Below are positions 51,045 to 59,564 of a stretch of 64,000 nucleotides of DNA, in pieces. Positions within the stretch are counted from its first letter, which is position 1. Every line of letters starts with the position of its first letter. The DNA is taken from NCBI RefSeq assembly GCF_001742305.1, contig NZ_MJAT01000001.1:248001-312000 (forward strand), given 5' to 3'. This DNA comes from Desulfuribacillus stibiiarsenatis. Lineage in GTDB: Bacteria; Bacillota; Bacilli; Desulfuribacillales; Desulfuribacillaceae. Position numbers and translations under genes: made by a program. The notes beneath the pieces were generated by a model. That model did not search any database. It was not told where the DNA came from and saw only the letters and a list, made by a program, of their open reading frames with translations.

Positions 51045-52229
51045 ATGAGAAAAATATACTTAGATCATGGGGCAACGACTCCTATGCGTAATGAAGTAAT
51101 CGATGCGATGGTAACCATTTATCGAGAGGAATTTGGAAACCCATCAAGCATTCATCAATTCGGTAGAAGTGCGAAGAAGCAATTAGAGGACGCACGTGCT
51201 AAGGTTGCAAAAGCAATAGGAGCTGATGCAAAAGAGATTATCTTCACTGGAAGCGGAACAGAAGCAGATAACATAGCGATTCTTGGAACTGCTCGTATGA
51301 AGGCGAAGCAGGGAAAAGGAAAGCATATTATAACGACTACAATTGAACATCATGCAGTATTAGATACTTGTAAATTGCTTGAAAAAGAAGGCTTCGAAGT
51401 TACGTATCTGCCTGTCGACGAACACGGAATACTAGCTGTACAATCTGTACAGGACGCATTGCGTGACGACACGATTCTTGTTACGATTATGCATGCGAAT
51501 AATGAGATTGGCTCCGTTCAGCCAATTGCGGAGATTGGCCAGTTATTGAAGAACCATCCTGCCGTGTTCCATACCGATGCCGTTCAAACGGTAGGTAAGC
51601 TTGCTGTAGATGTCAATGAGCTAGCGGTGGACCTTCTGGCGATTTCAGCCCATAAGATTTATGGCCCTAAGGGTGTAGGTGCTTTATATGTTCGTAAAGG
51701 GATCCGCGTAGAGCCTTTAATGATAGGCGGAGGACAAGAACGTAAAATTCGTCCAAGTACCGAGAACCTAGCAGGTATCGTAGGATTAGCAGTTGCTATC
51801 GACTTAGCAGTGAGCGAGCTGGCTACGGAATCAAAGCGACTAGAAGGATTGCGAGATAAACTGATTCATGAGTTATTGACAAAGGTTCCTGAAACAAAGC
51901 TTAATGGCCATCCGGTACATCGCTTGCCACACAACGCAAATATAAGCTTCGAATATATTGAGGGTGAGTCTTTAATCCTTAGTATGGATATGAAGGGCAT
52001 CGCTGTATCCAGTGGATCTGCTTGTACTTCGGGATCATTAGATCCATCACACGTGTTAATGGCAATGGGTTTATGTCACCAAACAGCCCACGGAAGCCTG
52101 CGTATGACACTCGGCAAGGATACAACGGAAGAAGATATCGACTATGTGATAGCTGAACTTCAGACGATTGTAGCGCGTCTACGCGAAATGTCTCCTGTAT
52201 GGGAACAATATATCAAATCAAAAGCGTAA
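51045..52229 (+). CDS. iscS: Cysteine desulfurase
   Basis: A 394-residue PLP enzyme that takes sulfur from L-cysteine for iron-sulfur clusters and other thio-cofactors. The PLP lysine is in AISAHKIYGPKGVGALY near residue 204. The catalytic Cys lies in VSSGSACTSGSLDPSHVL near residue 328. HATTPMR-like start (LDHGATTPMRNEV) and TGSGTEADN are typical. It belongs to the NifS/IscS group I. The ATG directly follows the iscR stop, and iscU lies 91 bases downstream. Confidence 0.93.
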   Translation: MRKIYLDHGATTPMRNEVIDAMVTIYREEFGNPSSIHQFGRSAKKQLEDARAKVAKAIGADAKEIIFTGSGTEADNIAILGTARMKAKQGKGKHIITTTIEHHAVLDTCKLLEKEGFEVTYLPVDEHGILAVQSVQDALRDDTILVTIMHANNEIGSVQPIAEIGQLLKNHPAVFHTDAVQTVGKLAVDVNELAVDLLAISAHKIYGPKGVGALYVRKGIRVEPLMIGGGQERKIRPSTENLAGIVGLAVAIDLAVSELATESKRLEGLRDKLIHELLTKVPETKLNGHPVHRLPHNANISFEYIEGESLILSMDMKGIAVSSGSACTSGSLDPSHVLMAMGLCHQTAHGSLRMTLGKDTTEEDIDYVIAELQTIVARLREMSPVWEQYIKSKA

Positions 52230-52320
52230 AATTATGTAATTTCAATATATACATTAACTTGGTTGATTTAAATTTTGGTTGTTAAAATTTTGTGCGAATT
52301 ACTATGAAGGGGTGCTTATT

Positions 52321-52767
52321 ATGTATACAGAGAAGGTAATGGATCATTTTACAAATCCTAGAAACGTTGGCGAGATTCCAGATGCGGATGCAGTCGGTGA
52401 AGTAGGGAATATGAAGTGTGGCGACATCATGAAGTTATATCTTAAGATCACAGACGATGGTGTGATTGAAGATGTAAAATTCAAGACGTTTGGTTGTGGT
52501 GCAGCAATTGCTACTTCGAGTATGTCAACAGAGCTCATTAAAGGTAAAACAGTAGAAGAATGCTTGAAACTTACGAATAGTGCTATTGCAGAAGCGTTAG
52601 ATGGGCTTCCTCCAGTAAAAATGCACTGCTCTGTACTTGCAGAAGAAGCATTAAAATCAGCTTTATTAGATTACAAGAAAAGAACGGGTAAAGACATTCC
52701 AATCTCAGAAGAAGATCTTAAGGGTGATGATGATCACCATGATCACGACCATGATTGCGAAGAATAA
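52321..52767 (+). CDS. iscU: Iron-sulfur scaffold protein IscU/NifU with His-rich tail
   Basis: A 148-residue scaffold on which [2Fe-2S] or [4Fe-4S] clusters are built. The three ligand cysteines are in NMKCGD near residue 35, GCGAAIATSS near residue 61 and HCSVLAEEAL near residue 104. After residue 125 a tail unusual for the family follows (DDDHHDHDHDCEE), which probably binds metal ions. ATG 52321 is chosen because AAGGGGTG ends seven bases before it. It is the third gene of the isc operon. Confidence 0.92.
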   Translation: MYTEKVMDHFTNPRNVGEIPDADAVGEVGNMKCGDIMKLYLKITDDGVIEDVKFKTFGCGAAIATSSMSTELIKGKTVEECLKLTNSAIAEALDGLPPVKMHCSVLAEEALKSALLDYKKRTGKDIPISEEDLKGDDDHHDHDHDCEE

Positions 52768-52773
52768 ACAGCA

Positions 52774-53712
52774 ATGAACACTTTGAATCAAACATTACCT
52801 GAAATTCATGTCTATGCCCCTAGCTTTGAGCATGGAATTGCTGCTTTTAATGCTGGAGCGACCATTGTAAGTGTGAATGGGCCCGTGCTAGGCCTGCGTG
52901 GCGAGAAGTACCACGTAAGCTGGCAACAAATTCAGCAATTAATTACCTATGCAAAGAAGATAGGGGTCCATAGACAAGTGCATTTGCGGTTGAATACGAT
53001 GATACACAATGCCGACTTACCGGATGTTCGTGAAGCGTTAACACAAGCGCAGAACATCGGGATAGAAGGGATTGTGTTTAGTGATGCCTCGATTCTTGCG
53101 CAAGCAAAAGCGCTTGACATTACGATACCACTGATATTAGCGACAGAAACCACAGTGACGAATAGTGAAATGATTAACTTTTGGCATGAGCAAGGTGTAT
53201 CGAAAGTCTTGCTATCTCGGGAGTTAAGCATTTCAGAACTATGTAAGCTCTCAGAAACGGTAAATGGCGCCCAGTTAGAGTTACAGATTCATGGTCCAGT
53301 AGGAATCTTTCATACGTTGCGGCCAGTGCTAGAGAACTATGCTACATTTTTAAATGAGAAGCAGAACAATTTTACTCAGGGTCACGTGTCGCTTGTGGAA
53401 GAAAAACGCGAAGACGAATATTACCGTATGTTTGAAGATAGCAGAGGGGCATACATTTTTAGTTCTTCTGATATTACGTTATATGGGTTCTTAGAGCAAT
53501 TATCAAGAATTCCACTACATAGTTATTTGATTAATATCTATGAACAACAAGCTGTAGACTCAGTAGATAAAGTGGTGCGCCTTTACAAACAGGCGATTGA
53601 CGCTATTTATGAACACACTTTTTCCTTGCCAGTGGATTGGAAAGAACAATTAACAACGATTAACCGATATCCTGTGACACAAAAATTTATTGAATTTGGT
53701 GCCCCACAGTAA
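52774..53712 (+). CDS. U32-family peptidase-like protein
   Basis: A 312-residue protein of the U32 family, TIM-barrel-like, with VRLNTM-type sequence HLRLNTMIHN near residue 70 and IEGIVFSDASIL, then LELQIHGPVGIFHTLRP near residue 172. U32 proteins include collagenase-like proteases and RNA hydroxylation factors (TrhP, UbiU/UbiV); the usual cluster-binding cysteines of the latter are not evident. It is six bases from iscU, so it is in the same operon. The product begins at ATG 52774. Confidence 0.8.
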   Translation: MNTLNQTLPEIHVYAPSFEHGIAAFNAGATIVSVNGPVLGLRGEKYHVSWQQIQQLITYAKKIGVHRQVHLRLNTMIHNADLPDVREALTQAQNIGIEGIVFSDASILAQAKALDITIPLILATETTVTNSEMINFWHEQGVSKVLLSRELSISELCKLSETVNGAQLELQIHGPVGIFHTLRPVLENYATFLNEKQNNFTQGHVSLVEEKREDEYYRMFEDSRGAYIFSSSDITLYGFLEQLSRIPLHSYLINIYEQQAVDSVDKVVRLYKQAIDAIYEHTFSLPVDWKEQLTTINRYPVTQKFIEFGAPQ

Positions 53713-53773
53713 CAAAAGTAGGCTCCTGCGATATTATGATGTTAGGCTACAATTTTATCGGAGGTGCGATGTA

Positions 53774-54091
53774 GTGAATTGGAATATTTCCCCGAAAGAT
53801 TTTGCGAGGGTGTGTAAAAAGCGTGACCGCGATAGTTATATAGTTCTAGATGTTAGGGAGGAGGATGAATTTCTTCGATATAGCATCCCTAACTCCTTAT
53901 GGATTCCATTAAGTGAAGTTGTGAAGCGCTCGTCAGAGCTTCCGAATCATAAAGATATATATATTGTTTGCGAACACGGAATTCGTAGTGTGCATGCTAC
54001 GTTACTTTTATATGATTTAGGCTTCACTAATGTGTTTAATGTGATGGGTGGCTTTGAAAAACTAGCGAAATATGAATTATTAACTGCCTAA
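53774..54091 (+). CDS. Rhodanese-domain protein
   Basis: A 105-residue single rhodanese domain. The active-site cysteine is in IVCEHGIRSVHA near residue 74, and VLDVREEDEF near residue 27 starts the domain. It could carry persulfide sulfur, in keeping with the isc genes just upstream. GTG 53774 is used as GGAGGTG ends eight bases before it; an ATG at 53769 meets a stop at once. The operon probably ends here. Confidence 0.88.
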   Translation: MNWNISPKDFARVCKKRDRDSYIVLDVREEDEFLRYSIPNSLWIPLSEVVKRSSELPNHKDIYIVCEHGIRSVHATLLLYDLGFTNVFNVMGGFEKLAKYELLTA

Positions 54092-54189
54092 CAAGTAATG
54101 GCAACAAAAATTGTGAAGATAGATATTGATTAAATTCCTTTTACAAGGTATCCTAGTGTTAGGATTGCTTTTAAAAAGGAGTGCGTGTA

Positions 54190-54474
54190 ATGAATGATCT
54201 TGAAGTTTTGAATGAAATACTAGCAGCATTCGAATCTGGCAAAAACATTAGAACGTGTATTCAGTTTGGAACAGTACAGGGATGTTTCGTCGTAGAGACC
54301 ATTGAACAAAAGGAGCATGCCAATCAATGGATTTTCCGTGGAGGAACCTTTATGCTGAGTACGGGAAGATACCAGTTCCTGCGTAAAGTGGAGGAAGGGA
54401 ATCTGGTCCGTTATATTTTTGCACCTAAGTTAGAGGCACACCCGAAGAAATTAATTGCGTTTGAAATATCATAA
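54190..54474 (+). CDS. Small protein of unknown function
   Basis: A 94-residue soluble protein with alternating strands (FVVETIEQKEHANQWIFRGG, YQFLRKVEEG, LVRYIFAPKL). ATG 54190 follows AAAAGGAG. I do not recognise the family. It has no operon partner; a degenerate repeat and a strong terminator follow it. Confidence 0.65.
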   Translation: MNDLEVLNEILAAFESGKNIRTCIQFGTVQGCFVVETIEQKEHANQWIFRGGTFMLSTGRYQFLRKVEEGNLVRYIFAPKLEAHPKKLIAFEIS

Positions 54475-54512
54475 ATGTAGCTAGAAGTGCTTAATTTTAC
54501 TAGCTAGCAATA

Positions 54513-54565
54513 GAACTATAAGATTACTAAAGATAATTAGAACTTTAAGTTTACTTAAGATAGAT
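54513..54565 (+). repeat. Imperfect 26-bp tandem duplication before a terminator
   Basis: Two related units (AATAGAACTATAAG with ATTACTAAAGAT, and AATTAGAACTTTAAG with TTTACTTAAGAT) lie between the stop codon at 54474 and the terminator. Confidence 0.6.
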
Positions 54566-54567
54566 GG

Positions 54568-54598
54568 AATGGAGTTAGCATATTGCTAACTCCATTTT
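54568..54598 (+). terminator. Terminator
   Basis: AATGGAGTTAGC (from 54568) pairs with GCTAACTCCATT (54585-54596), then TTTTG. From here to 54811 I see no gene; the last 80 bases are A- and G-rich with repeated AAAGCA, and no T-box motif was found before the threonine ammonia-lyase gene. Confidence 0.9.
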
Positions 54599-54811
54599 GA
54601 TGTGCGCAAATTTCATACTAATGATTCCCAACCCATGCTGTTTTTTGAAAAATTTTCATTCAAATAGGAAAGACTATAGAAAGAAGATCGTGTTTAGATA
54701 GTGGGTAAACCCTTCTGTTCCGTAGGACATCTTAATTGGTTTCGATAAAAGCAAAATAATAAAGAAAGCAAAAAAGCCAATAAAAGCAAAAATAGTAAAA
54801 GGAGATTCTGC

Positions 54812-56026
54812 ATGTATAATAAAATCGTAGAGGCACAGACTCGGATTCAAGCTGTTGCACATAAGACACCACTTGTGTATTCAAACATTTTCAGTGAGAT
54901 TTCTGGCTGTAATGTATTCTTGAAGTATGAACATTTACAGAAAACAGGGTCGTTCAAAATTCGTGGGTCATATAACAAAATCAGTGCTCTATCTGATGAA
55001 GAAAGGAAACACGGTGTAATCGCATCCTCGGCAGGAAACCACGCCCAGGGGGTTGCTTTGGCAGCTACTAAATCAGGGATACCGTCTACCATTGTCATGC
55101 CTGAGGGTGCTCCGTTGGCTAAGATTGCAGCAACGAAGGGATATGGAGCGGAAATTGTTCTACACGGACAAGCGTTTGACGATGCGTATCAGAAGGCACG
55201 TGAATTACAGCAGCAGACAGGTGCAACTTTCATTCATGCCTTTGATGATGAAGAAATTATTGCTGGCCAGGGAACAATCGCTCTCGAGTTGTTGGAGGAC
55301 TTGCAAGATATAGAGGCAATCCTTGTTCCAATTGGTGGTGGAGGCTTAATTGCGGGGATTGGTGCAGCAATCAAAGAGACTCATCCTGATATTCAAGTCA
55401 TTGGCGTGGAAGCAGCTGGAGCAGCAAGTATGTATGCGTCTATTCATGATAAGGAAAGAAGGGCACTACAGGCTGTGAATACAATTGCTGATGGAATTGC
55501 CGTTAAGGAGCCAGGGGAGAAGACGTATCAAATGGTACGAGAATATGTTGATGAGCTAGTCACTGTGAGTGATGAGGACATTGCAAGGACGATGCTAATA
55601 CTGTTAGAAAGAGCGAAGCAAATGGTTGAGGCATCCGGTGCAGCGGCACTTGCCGCACTTGTTTCGACACCAAATGAACAGTTTCGAAATGAAATGAAAG
55701 GCAAGAACGTCATAGCCATCCTATCTGGTGGAAATGTCGATGTGAATCTGATATCACGGATTATCCAACAGGGACTTATGGAGGCAGGTAGATACTTCCG
55801 CTTTCTTACCTCTGTTCCTGATAGACCAGGAAATCTGCAAAAAGTCATTGCTATTCTTGCAACATTAAAGGCGAATATCATTTCTGTCGAACATTTCCGC
55901 GTGGGTACGCGAGTATCTCTCGGTAGGACGGAAATTGAATTTGTTGTCGAAACAACCAATCAACAGCACATTGAAGAATTAATAAATAGCTTAGAAAAAG
56001 AAGGATATCCACTGATAAAAGTCTAA
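54812..56026 (+). CDS. ilvA: Threonine ammonia-lyase
   Basis: A 404-residue PLP enzyme that converts threonine to 2-oxobutyrate and ammonia. The PLP lysine is in KTGSFKIRGSYNK near residue 50; the phosphate loop is GGGGLIAG near residue 176. A C-terminal ACT domain (FLTSVPDRPGNLQKV from about residue 331) suggests allosteric control. This short single-ACT form is often the catabolic or AMP/valine-responsive type rather than the two-ACT biosynthetic one. AAAAGGAG precedes the ATG. Confidence 0.92.
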   Translation: MYNKIVEAQTRIQAVAHKTPLVYSNIFSEISGCNVFLKYEHLQKTGSFKIRGSYNKISALSDEERKHGVIASSAGNHAQGVALAATKSGIPSTIVMPEGAPLAKIAATKGYGAEIVLHGQAFDDAYQKARELQQQTGATFIHAFDDEEIIAGQGTIALELLEDLQDIEAILVPIGGGGLIAGIGAAIKETHPDIQVIGVEAAGAASMYASIHDKERRALQAVNTIADGIAVKEPGEKTYQMVREYVDELVTVSDEDIARTMLILLERAKQMVEASGAAALAALVSTPNEQFRNEMKGKNVIAILSGGNVDVNLISRIIQQGLMEAGRYFRFLTSVPDRPGNLQKVIAILATLKANIISVEHFRVGTRVSLGRTEIEFVVETTNQQHIEELINSLEKEGYPLIKV

Positions 56027-56101
56027 TTGTATAAAGAAGACTACATAAAAACTCAATTCGTGTAATTCGATTTGCATAAATAGAAGGGGGAGACGTCACA
56101 G

Positions 56102-57346
56102 ATGTTTATGAAAGCCATTAAGTCTCTAATTATATTTGCATGTATTGCTATGACGGGAATTATGTTGTATTTAGGCAATCAGATATGGAATCAAAATGTG
56201 CAGCAAAAGGAGCAGGAGCGATCTCTAGTTCGCATTGAGAACAATATCAAAGACCAACTGTCATCGAATGCAGAGCAACCAGTACCACCTAAAAAGCCGC
56301 AGCCAAAATCTTTAACGATTGCTGCTGTAGGAGATATCATGGTACATATGGAACAAATTCAAGGTGCACAGACAACGGTAGATGGGCAAAAAGCATATGA
56401 CTTTAACCCTGCCTTAGCACAGATTTCACCATTTCTAAAAAAGGCAGATTTCATCATGGGGAATTTGGAAACTACGATTGCTGGCGTAGAGAATCGAGGA
56501 TATTCTGGATATCCGGAGTTTAATGCACCTGAATCATTGCTATTCGCTTTGAAGAAAGCGGGATTTGATTATGTCAGTACAGCGAACAATCATTCACTCG
56601 ATCGAAGAGAAAAAGGTGTCATTAAAACAATTGAAAATCTTGAAAAAGCTGGTTTATTATTCTCAGGAACTGCTCGTTCTCAAGAGGAACGAGACCTACA
56701 TGCAATCGTAGAACGCAATGGGATTAAGCTAGCGCTATTATCCTATACCTACGGAACCAATGGAATTCCGATTCCTACTGGTAAAGACTATCTTGTGAAT
56801 CTTATCGATAAAGAAAAAATGAAATCAGATATTACTAGTGTAAGGGATGCAGTAGACTTTGTAATCGTGAGTATCCATTTCGGTCACGAGTACCATCGTA
56901 AACCAAATGCTCAGCAAATTGAAATCAGTAATTTTCTTGTTGAGCAGGGGGTAGACGTAGTTTTAGGAAGTCATCCACATGTCATTCAGCCAGCTACATG
57001 GATCGACAATTCCTTTGTCATCTACTCGATGGGGAATTTTGTTTCTGCACAGCGGGGGGACTACAAGGATAACGGAGTTGTAGTGTATTTGAATTTGCAT
57101 ATTGATGAAGATGGGAACCGCGCCATCACCAATGCGAAATTCCTGCCAACCTATGTTTCCAAGTACACTCATCAAGGAAAGAGTAATTACCGTGTGTTAG
57201 CTGCGGAGAAAAGCATACAGGACTTTGAAGATAAAGTCGACCCGTTACTTCGTGAATTTGACTACCAAAAGCTCAAGCAAGCATATAAAGATACGACGGA
57301 ACATTTACAACAGGAATCATTTCCAGTGATGCAAATAAGTCAATAA
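56102..57346 (+). CDS. CapA-family protein
   Basis: A 414-residue membrane-anchored protein (helix at residues 5-25, then outside). It has the CapA/PGA_cap fold, related to metallophosphoesterases: VGDIMVHMEQ near residue 78, MGNLETTIAG, STANNHSLDR, SIHFGHEY and LGSHPHVIQ near residue 297. In some Bacilli CapA helps to synthesise or transport poly-gamma-glutamate, but no other cap gene is nearby, so the role here is uncertain. AAGGGGGAG precedes the ATG. Confidence 0.88.
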   Translation: MFMKAIKSLIIFACIAMTGIMLYLGNQIWNQNVQQKEQERSLVRIENNIKDQLSSNAEQPVPPKKPQPKSLTIAAVGDIMVHMEQIQGAQTTVDGQKAYDFNPALAQISPFLKKADFIMGNLETTIAGVENRGYSGYPEFNAPESLLFALKKAGFDYVSTANNHSLDRREKGVIKTIENLEKAGLLFSGTARSQEERDLHAIVERNGIKLALLSYTYGTNGIPIPTGKDYLVNLIDKEKMKSDITSVRDAVDFVIVSIHFGHEYHRKPNAQQIEISNFLVEQGVDVVLGSHPHVIQPATWIDNSFVIYSMGNFVSAQRGDYKDNGVVVYLNLHIDEDGNRAITNAKFLPTYVSKYTHQGKSNYRVLAAEKSIQDFEDKVDPLLREFDYQKLKQAYKDTTEHLQQESFPVMQISQ

Positions 57347-57432
57347 TCGATAATTCCCATATCTTTTCTAGCACAAGAATTTTATAATAGAATCATAACA
57401 TCTCTGTTGAGAAGATACATGGGGGAAACGAA

Positions 57433-58992
57433 ATGAAGAAAACCAGCAAGATACTCAGCATATTATTATGTATTACCTTATTCTCTACGCTGTTAGTCGG
57501 ATGTGGGGGCTCTATGGGAGCCTTTAACAGCAATCAAGATCAGGGGAAGATTGAAGATTCTGCGAACCTGAATGAAGATACTAATGGTGAGGAAAACGAG
57601 GATAACAAGGAAAACCCAGAACTAGAAGTAGAACAACCAACGGTAGCGAAATTTGTCAGCCCTTATAATATTCAATATCCAGATGCCGTTCGTGGAATCT
57701 ACGTAACTAGCCACTCTGCTGGTGGTGCAAGATTTGAAAAGCTATTGGATCTGGTAACTACAACAGATCTAAATGCGATGGTGATTGATATTAAGGATGA
57801 TCACGGGTATATTACCTATCCATTGGAAGATGGCCATCCATATAAAGACTTAAGCAGAAGAAACATTAAAGATGTTCCAGCTATGATGAAAGTCCTAGAG
57901 CAACATCAAATTTATCCGATTGCTAGAATAGTAGTTTTTAAGGATTCTGTAATGGCGCAAATAAAGCCAGAATGGTCTTTTAAGGAAAACGGCCAAGTGT
58001 GGAAGAATCGTCGCGGAGAATCGTTTATAAACCCATTCTTACAAGAGGTATGGGATTATAATGTGGAAATAGCAAAGATGGCAGCGGAATTAGGGTTTAA
58101 AGAAATTCAGTTTGACTATGTGCGCTTTCCTGAAGGATTTGAAAACAGAGACGACAGTTTACAATATGCGTTTGGTGCATATAAAGATAGAAAGCCGACG
58201 AAGCTTATCGAATTGGAAGAAACATATCAAGTAGAGATCGCTAGCTATCAGAAAAATCATAGTGAACTGTTACAATTAAAAGAATCACTGCAAGGTAATA
58301 TCAACCGTTTAGATGCAGAAATTGCACAAGCAGCGAGTCAAGCTCCTGCGCAAGGAACGAACACTCCAACGGCGAAAGACCCTAGAAAAGCAATGCTTGA
58401 AAAGGAAATGCTTGATTTAAATAAGAGAATTACAGATTTAGAAAAGAGAAAACCGAAGGAACCAAACTTCACAGCGAAGGATATGAATGTTCATGCACGT
58501 GTCGATGCGGTAACGGACTTTGTAGCTTATGCGAAGGAACAATTGAAGGATTACGATGTGCAAGTTTCTGTTGATATTTTCGGTTATACAGCGACTTTGC
58601 CAGAAGCGCCAGGAATCGGGCAAAACTTCTCCAAGATTAGCTCGAACGTGGATGTCATTTGCTCGATGATTTACCCCAGCCATTGGACGAATAACTACTT
58701 TGGTATTCCTAGACCTGACATTGAACCATACCGCCTTGTAAAAGAATATATTAAAATGGAAAATGCTAAACTAGCAGAACTGCCAAAACCACCAGTCTCT
58801 AGGCCGTGGATTCAAGATTTCACTGCGTCATGGCTAGGTTCTGGTAATTATAAGGTATACGGGAAGAAGGAAGTAGAAGATCAAATTCGCGCTCTGAATG
58901 AAGATGGGGTGTGGGAATTTTTACTCTGGAATGCTGGCAACAACTATACACAAGGGGTCAATTATGTTCCAATCGGTAAAAAACCACAATAA
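57433..58992 (+). CDS. DUF4015 glycoside hydrolase-like lipoprotein
   Basis: A 519-residue lipoprotein with lipobox LVGC (Cys24). A Glu/Asn-rich linker follows to about residue 70. The DUF4015 TIM-barrel-like domain then starts (VRGIYVTSHSAGG, MVIDIKDDHGYITY, IQFDYVRFPEGF near residue 231). Between residues about 255 and 350 a charged coiled-coil segment is inserted, with an Ala/Gln/Pro-rich loop. The family is predicted to act on cell-wall glycans but activity is unproven. It lies 86 bases after the CapA gene with its own ribosome binding site. Confidence 0.85.
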   Translation: MKKTSKILSILLCITLFSTLLVGCGGSMGAFNSNQDQGKIEDSANLNEDTNGEENEDNKENPELEVEQPTVAKFVSPYNIQYPDAVRGIYVTSHSAGGARFEKLLDLVTTTDLNAMVIDIKDDHGYITYPLEDGHPYKDLSRRNIKDVPAMMKVLEQHQIYPIARIVVFKDSVMAQIKPEWSFKENGQVWKNRRGESFINPFLQEVWDYNVEIAKMAAELGFKEIQFDYVRFPEGFENRDDSLQYAFGAYKDRKPTKLIELEETYQVEIASYQKNHSELLQLKESLQGNINRLDAEIAQAASQAPAQGTNTPTAKDPRKAMLEKEMLDLNKRITDLEKRKPKEPNFTAKDMNVHARVDAVTDFVAYAKEQLKDYDVQVSVDIFGYTATLPEAPGIGQNFSKISSNVDVICSMIYPSHWTNNYFGIPRPDIEPYRLVKEYIKMENAKLAELPKPPVSRPWIQDFTASWLGSGNYKVYGKKEVEDQIRALNEDGVWEFLLWNAGNNYTQGVNYVPIGKKPQ

Positions 58993-59025
58993 AGAATGAT
59001 TAGGAATTCTAGAAGGGTGAAACCA

Positions 59026-59469
59026 ATGATCATTGTAAGCGCATGTCTTGTTGGATATCCTTGCAAATATAACGGTACTGACAATAAAATAGAGCAGATC
59101 TACCAACTTATACAGGACAATAAAGCGATAGCTGTCTGTCCGGAGGTTTTAGGAGAGTTGTCGACTCCTCGGGAACCAGCAGAAATCGTTGGTGGTACTG
59201 GTGAGGAAGTTCTAGATGGAAAAGCAAGAGTAATGACTTGTAAGGGTGAAGATATTACGCAGGCATTTATGATTGGAGCAGAGGAAGTTCTAAGGATTGC
59301 TCAACAAGCAAATAGTGTAAAAGCAATTCTAAAAGAAAGAAGTCCATCATGTGGCAGCACTATGATTTATAGCGGTGAGTTTAATCAAAGGAAAATTCCG
59401 GGATGTGGTGTAACGACTGCGCTACTTCGTAGGAACGGAATTGAAGTAGTTTCGGAAGAATCAATCTGA
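59026..59469 (+). CDS. DUF523 protein
   Basis: A 147-residue DUF523 protein. The start IIVSACLVGYPCKYNGTDN and the later CPEVLGELSTPREPAEI and LKERSPSCGS are family hallmarks, with Cys residues that may bind a cluster or thiols. AGAAGGGTGA precedes ATG 59026. Function is not established. It ends in the bidirectional terminator at 59474. Confidence 0.9.
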   Translation: MIIVSACLVGYPCKYNGTDNKIEQIYQLIQDNKAIAVCPEVLGELSTPREPAEIVGGTGEEVLDGKARVMTCKGEDITQAFMIGAEEVLRIAQQANSVKAILKERSPSCGSTMIYSGEFNQRKIPGCGVTTALLRRNGIEVVSEESI

Positions 59470-59473
59470 TATG

Positions 59474-59508
59474 AAAAAGATGACATCGCGCAAATGTCAT
59501 CTTTTTTT
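59474..59508. terminator. Bidirectional terminator
   Basis: AAAAAGATGACAT (59474-59486) pairs with ATGTCATCTTTTTTT (59494-59508). It separates DUF523 from the convergent ABC exporter genes. Confidence 0.93.
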
Positions 59509-59564
59509 ACAACTTGGGAATTATTATTTTTGTACATGAGAGTTTTAAAATCTGTTTCTTTGCT

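Noticed and set aside
54600-54811. T-box or riboswitch leader before ilvA
   Set aside because: No T-box consensus, specifier stem or antiterminator seen; the only terminator hairpin belongs to the upstream gene.
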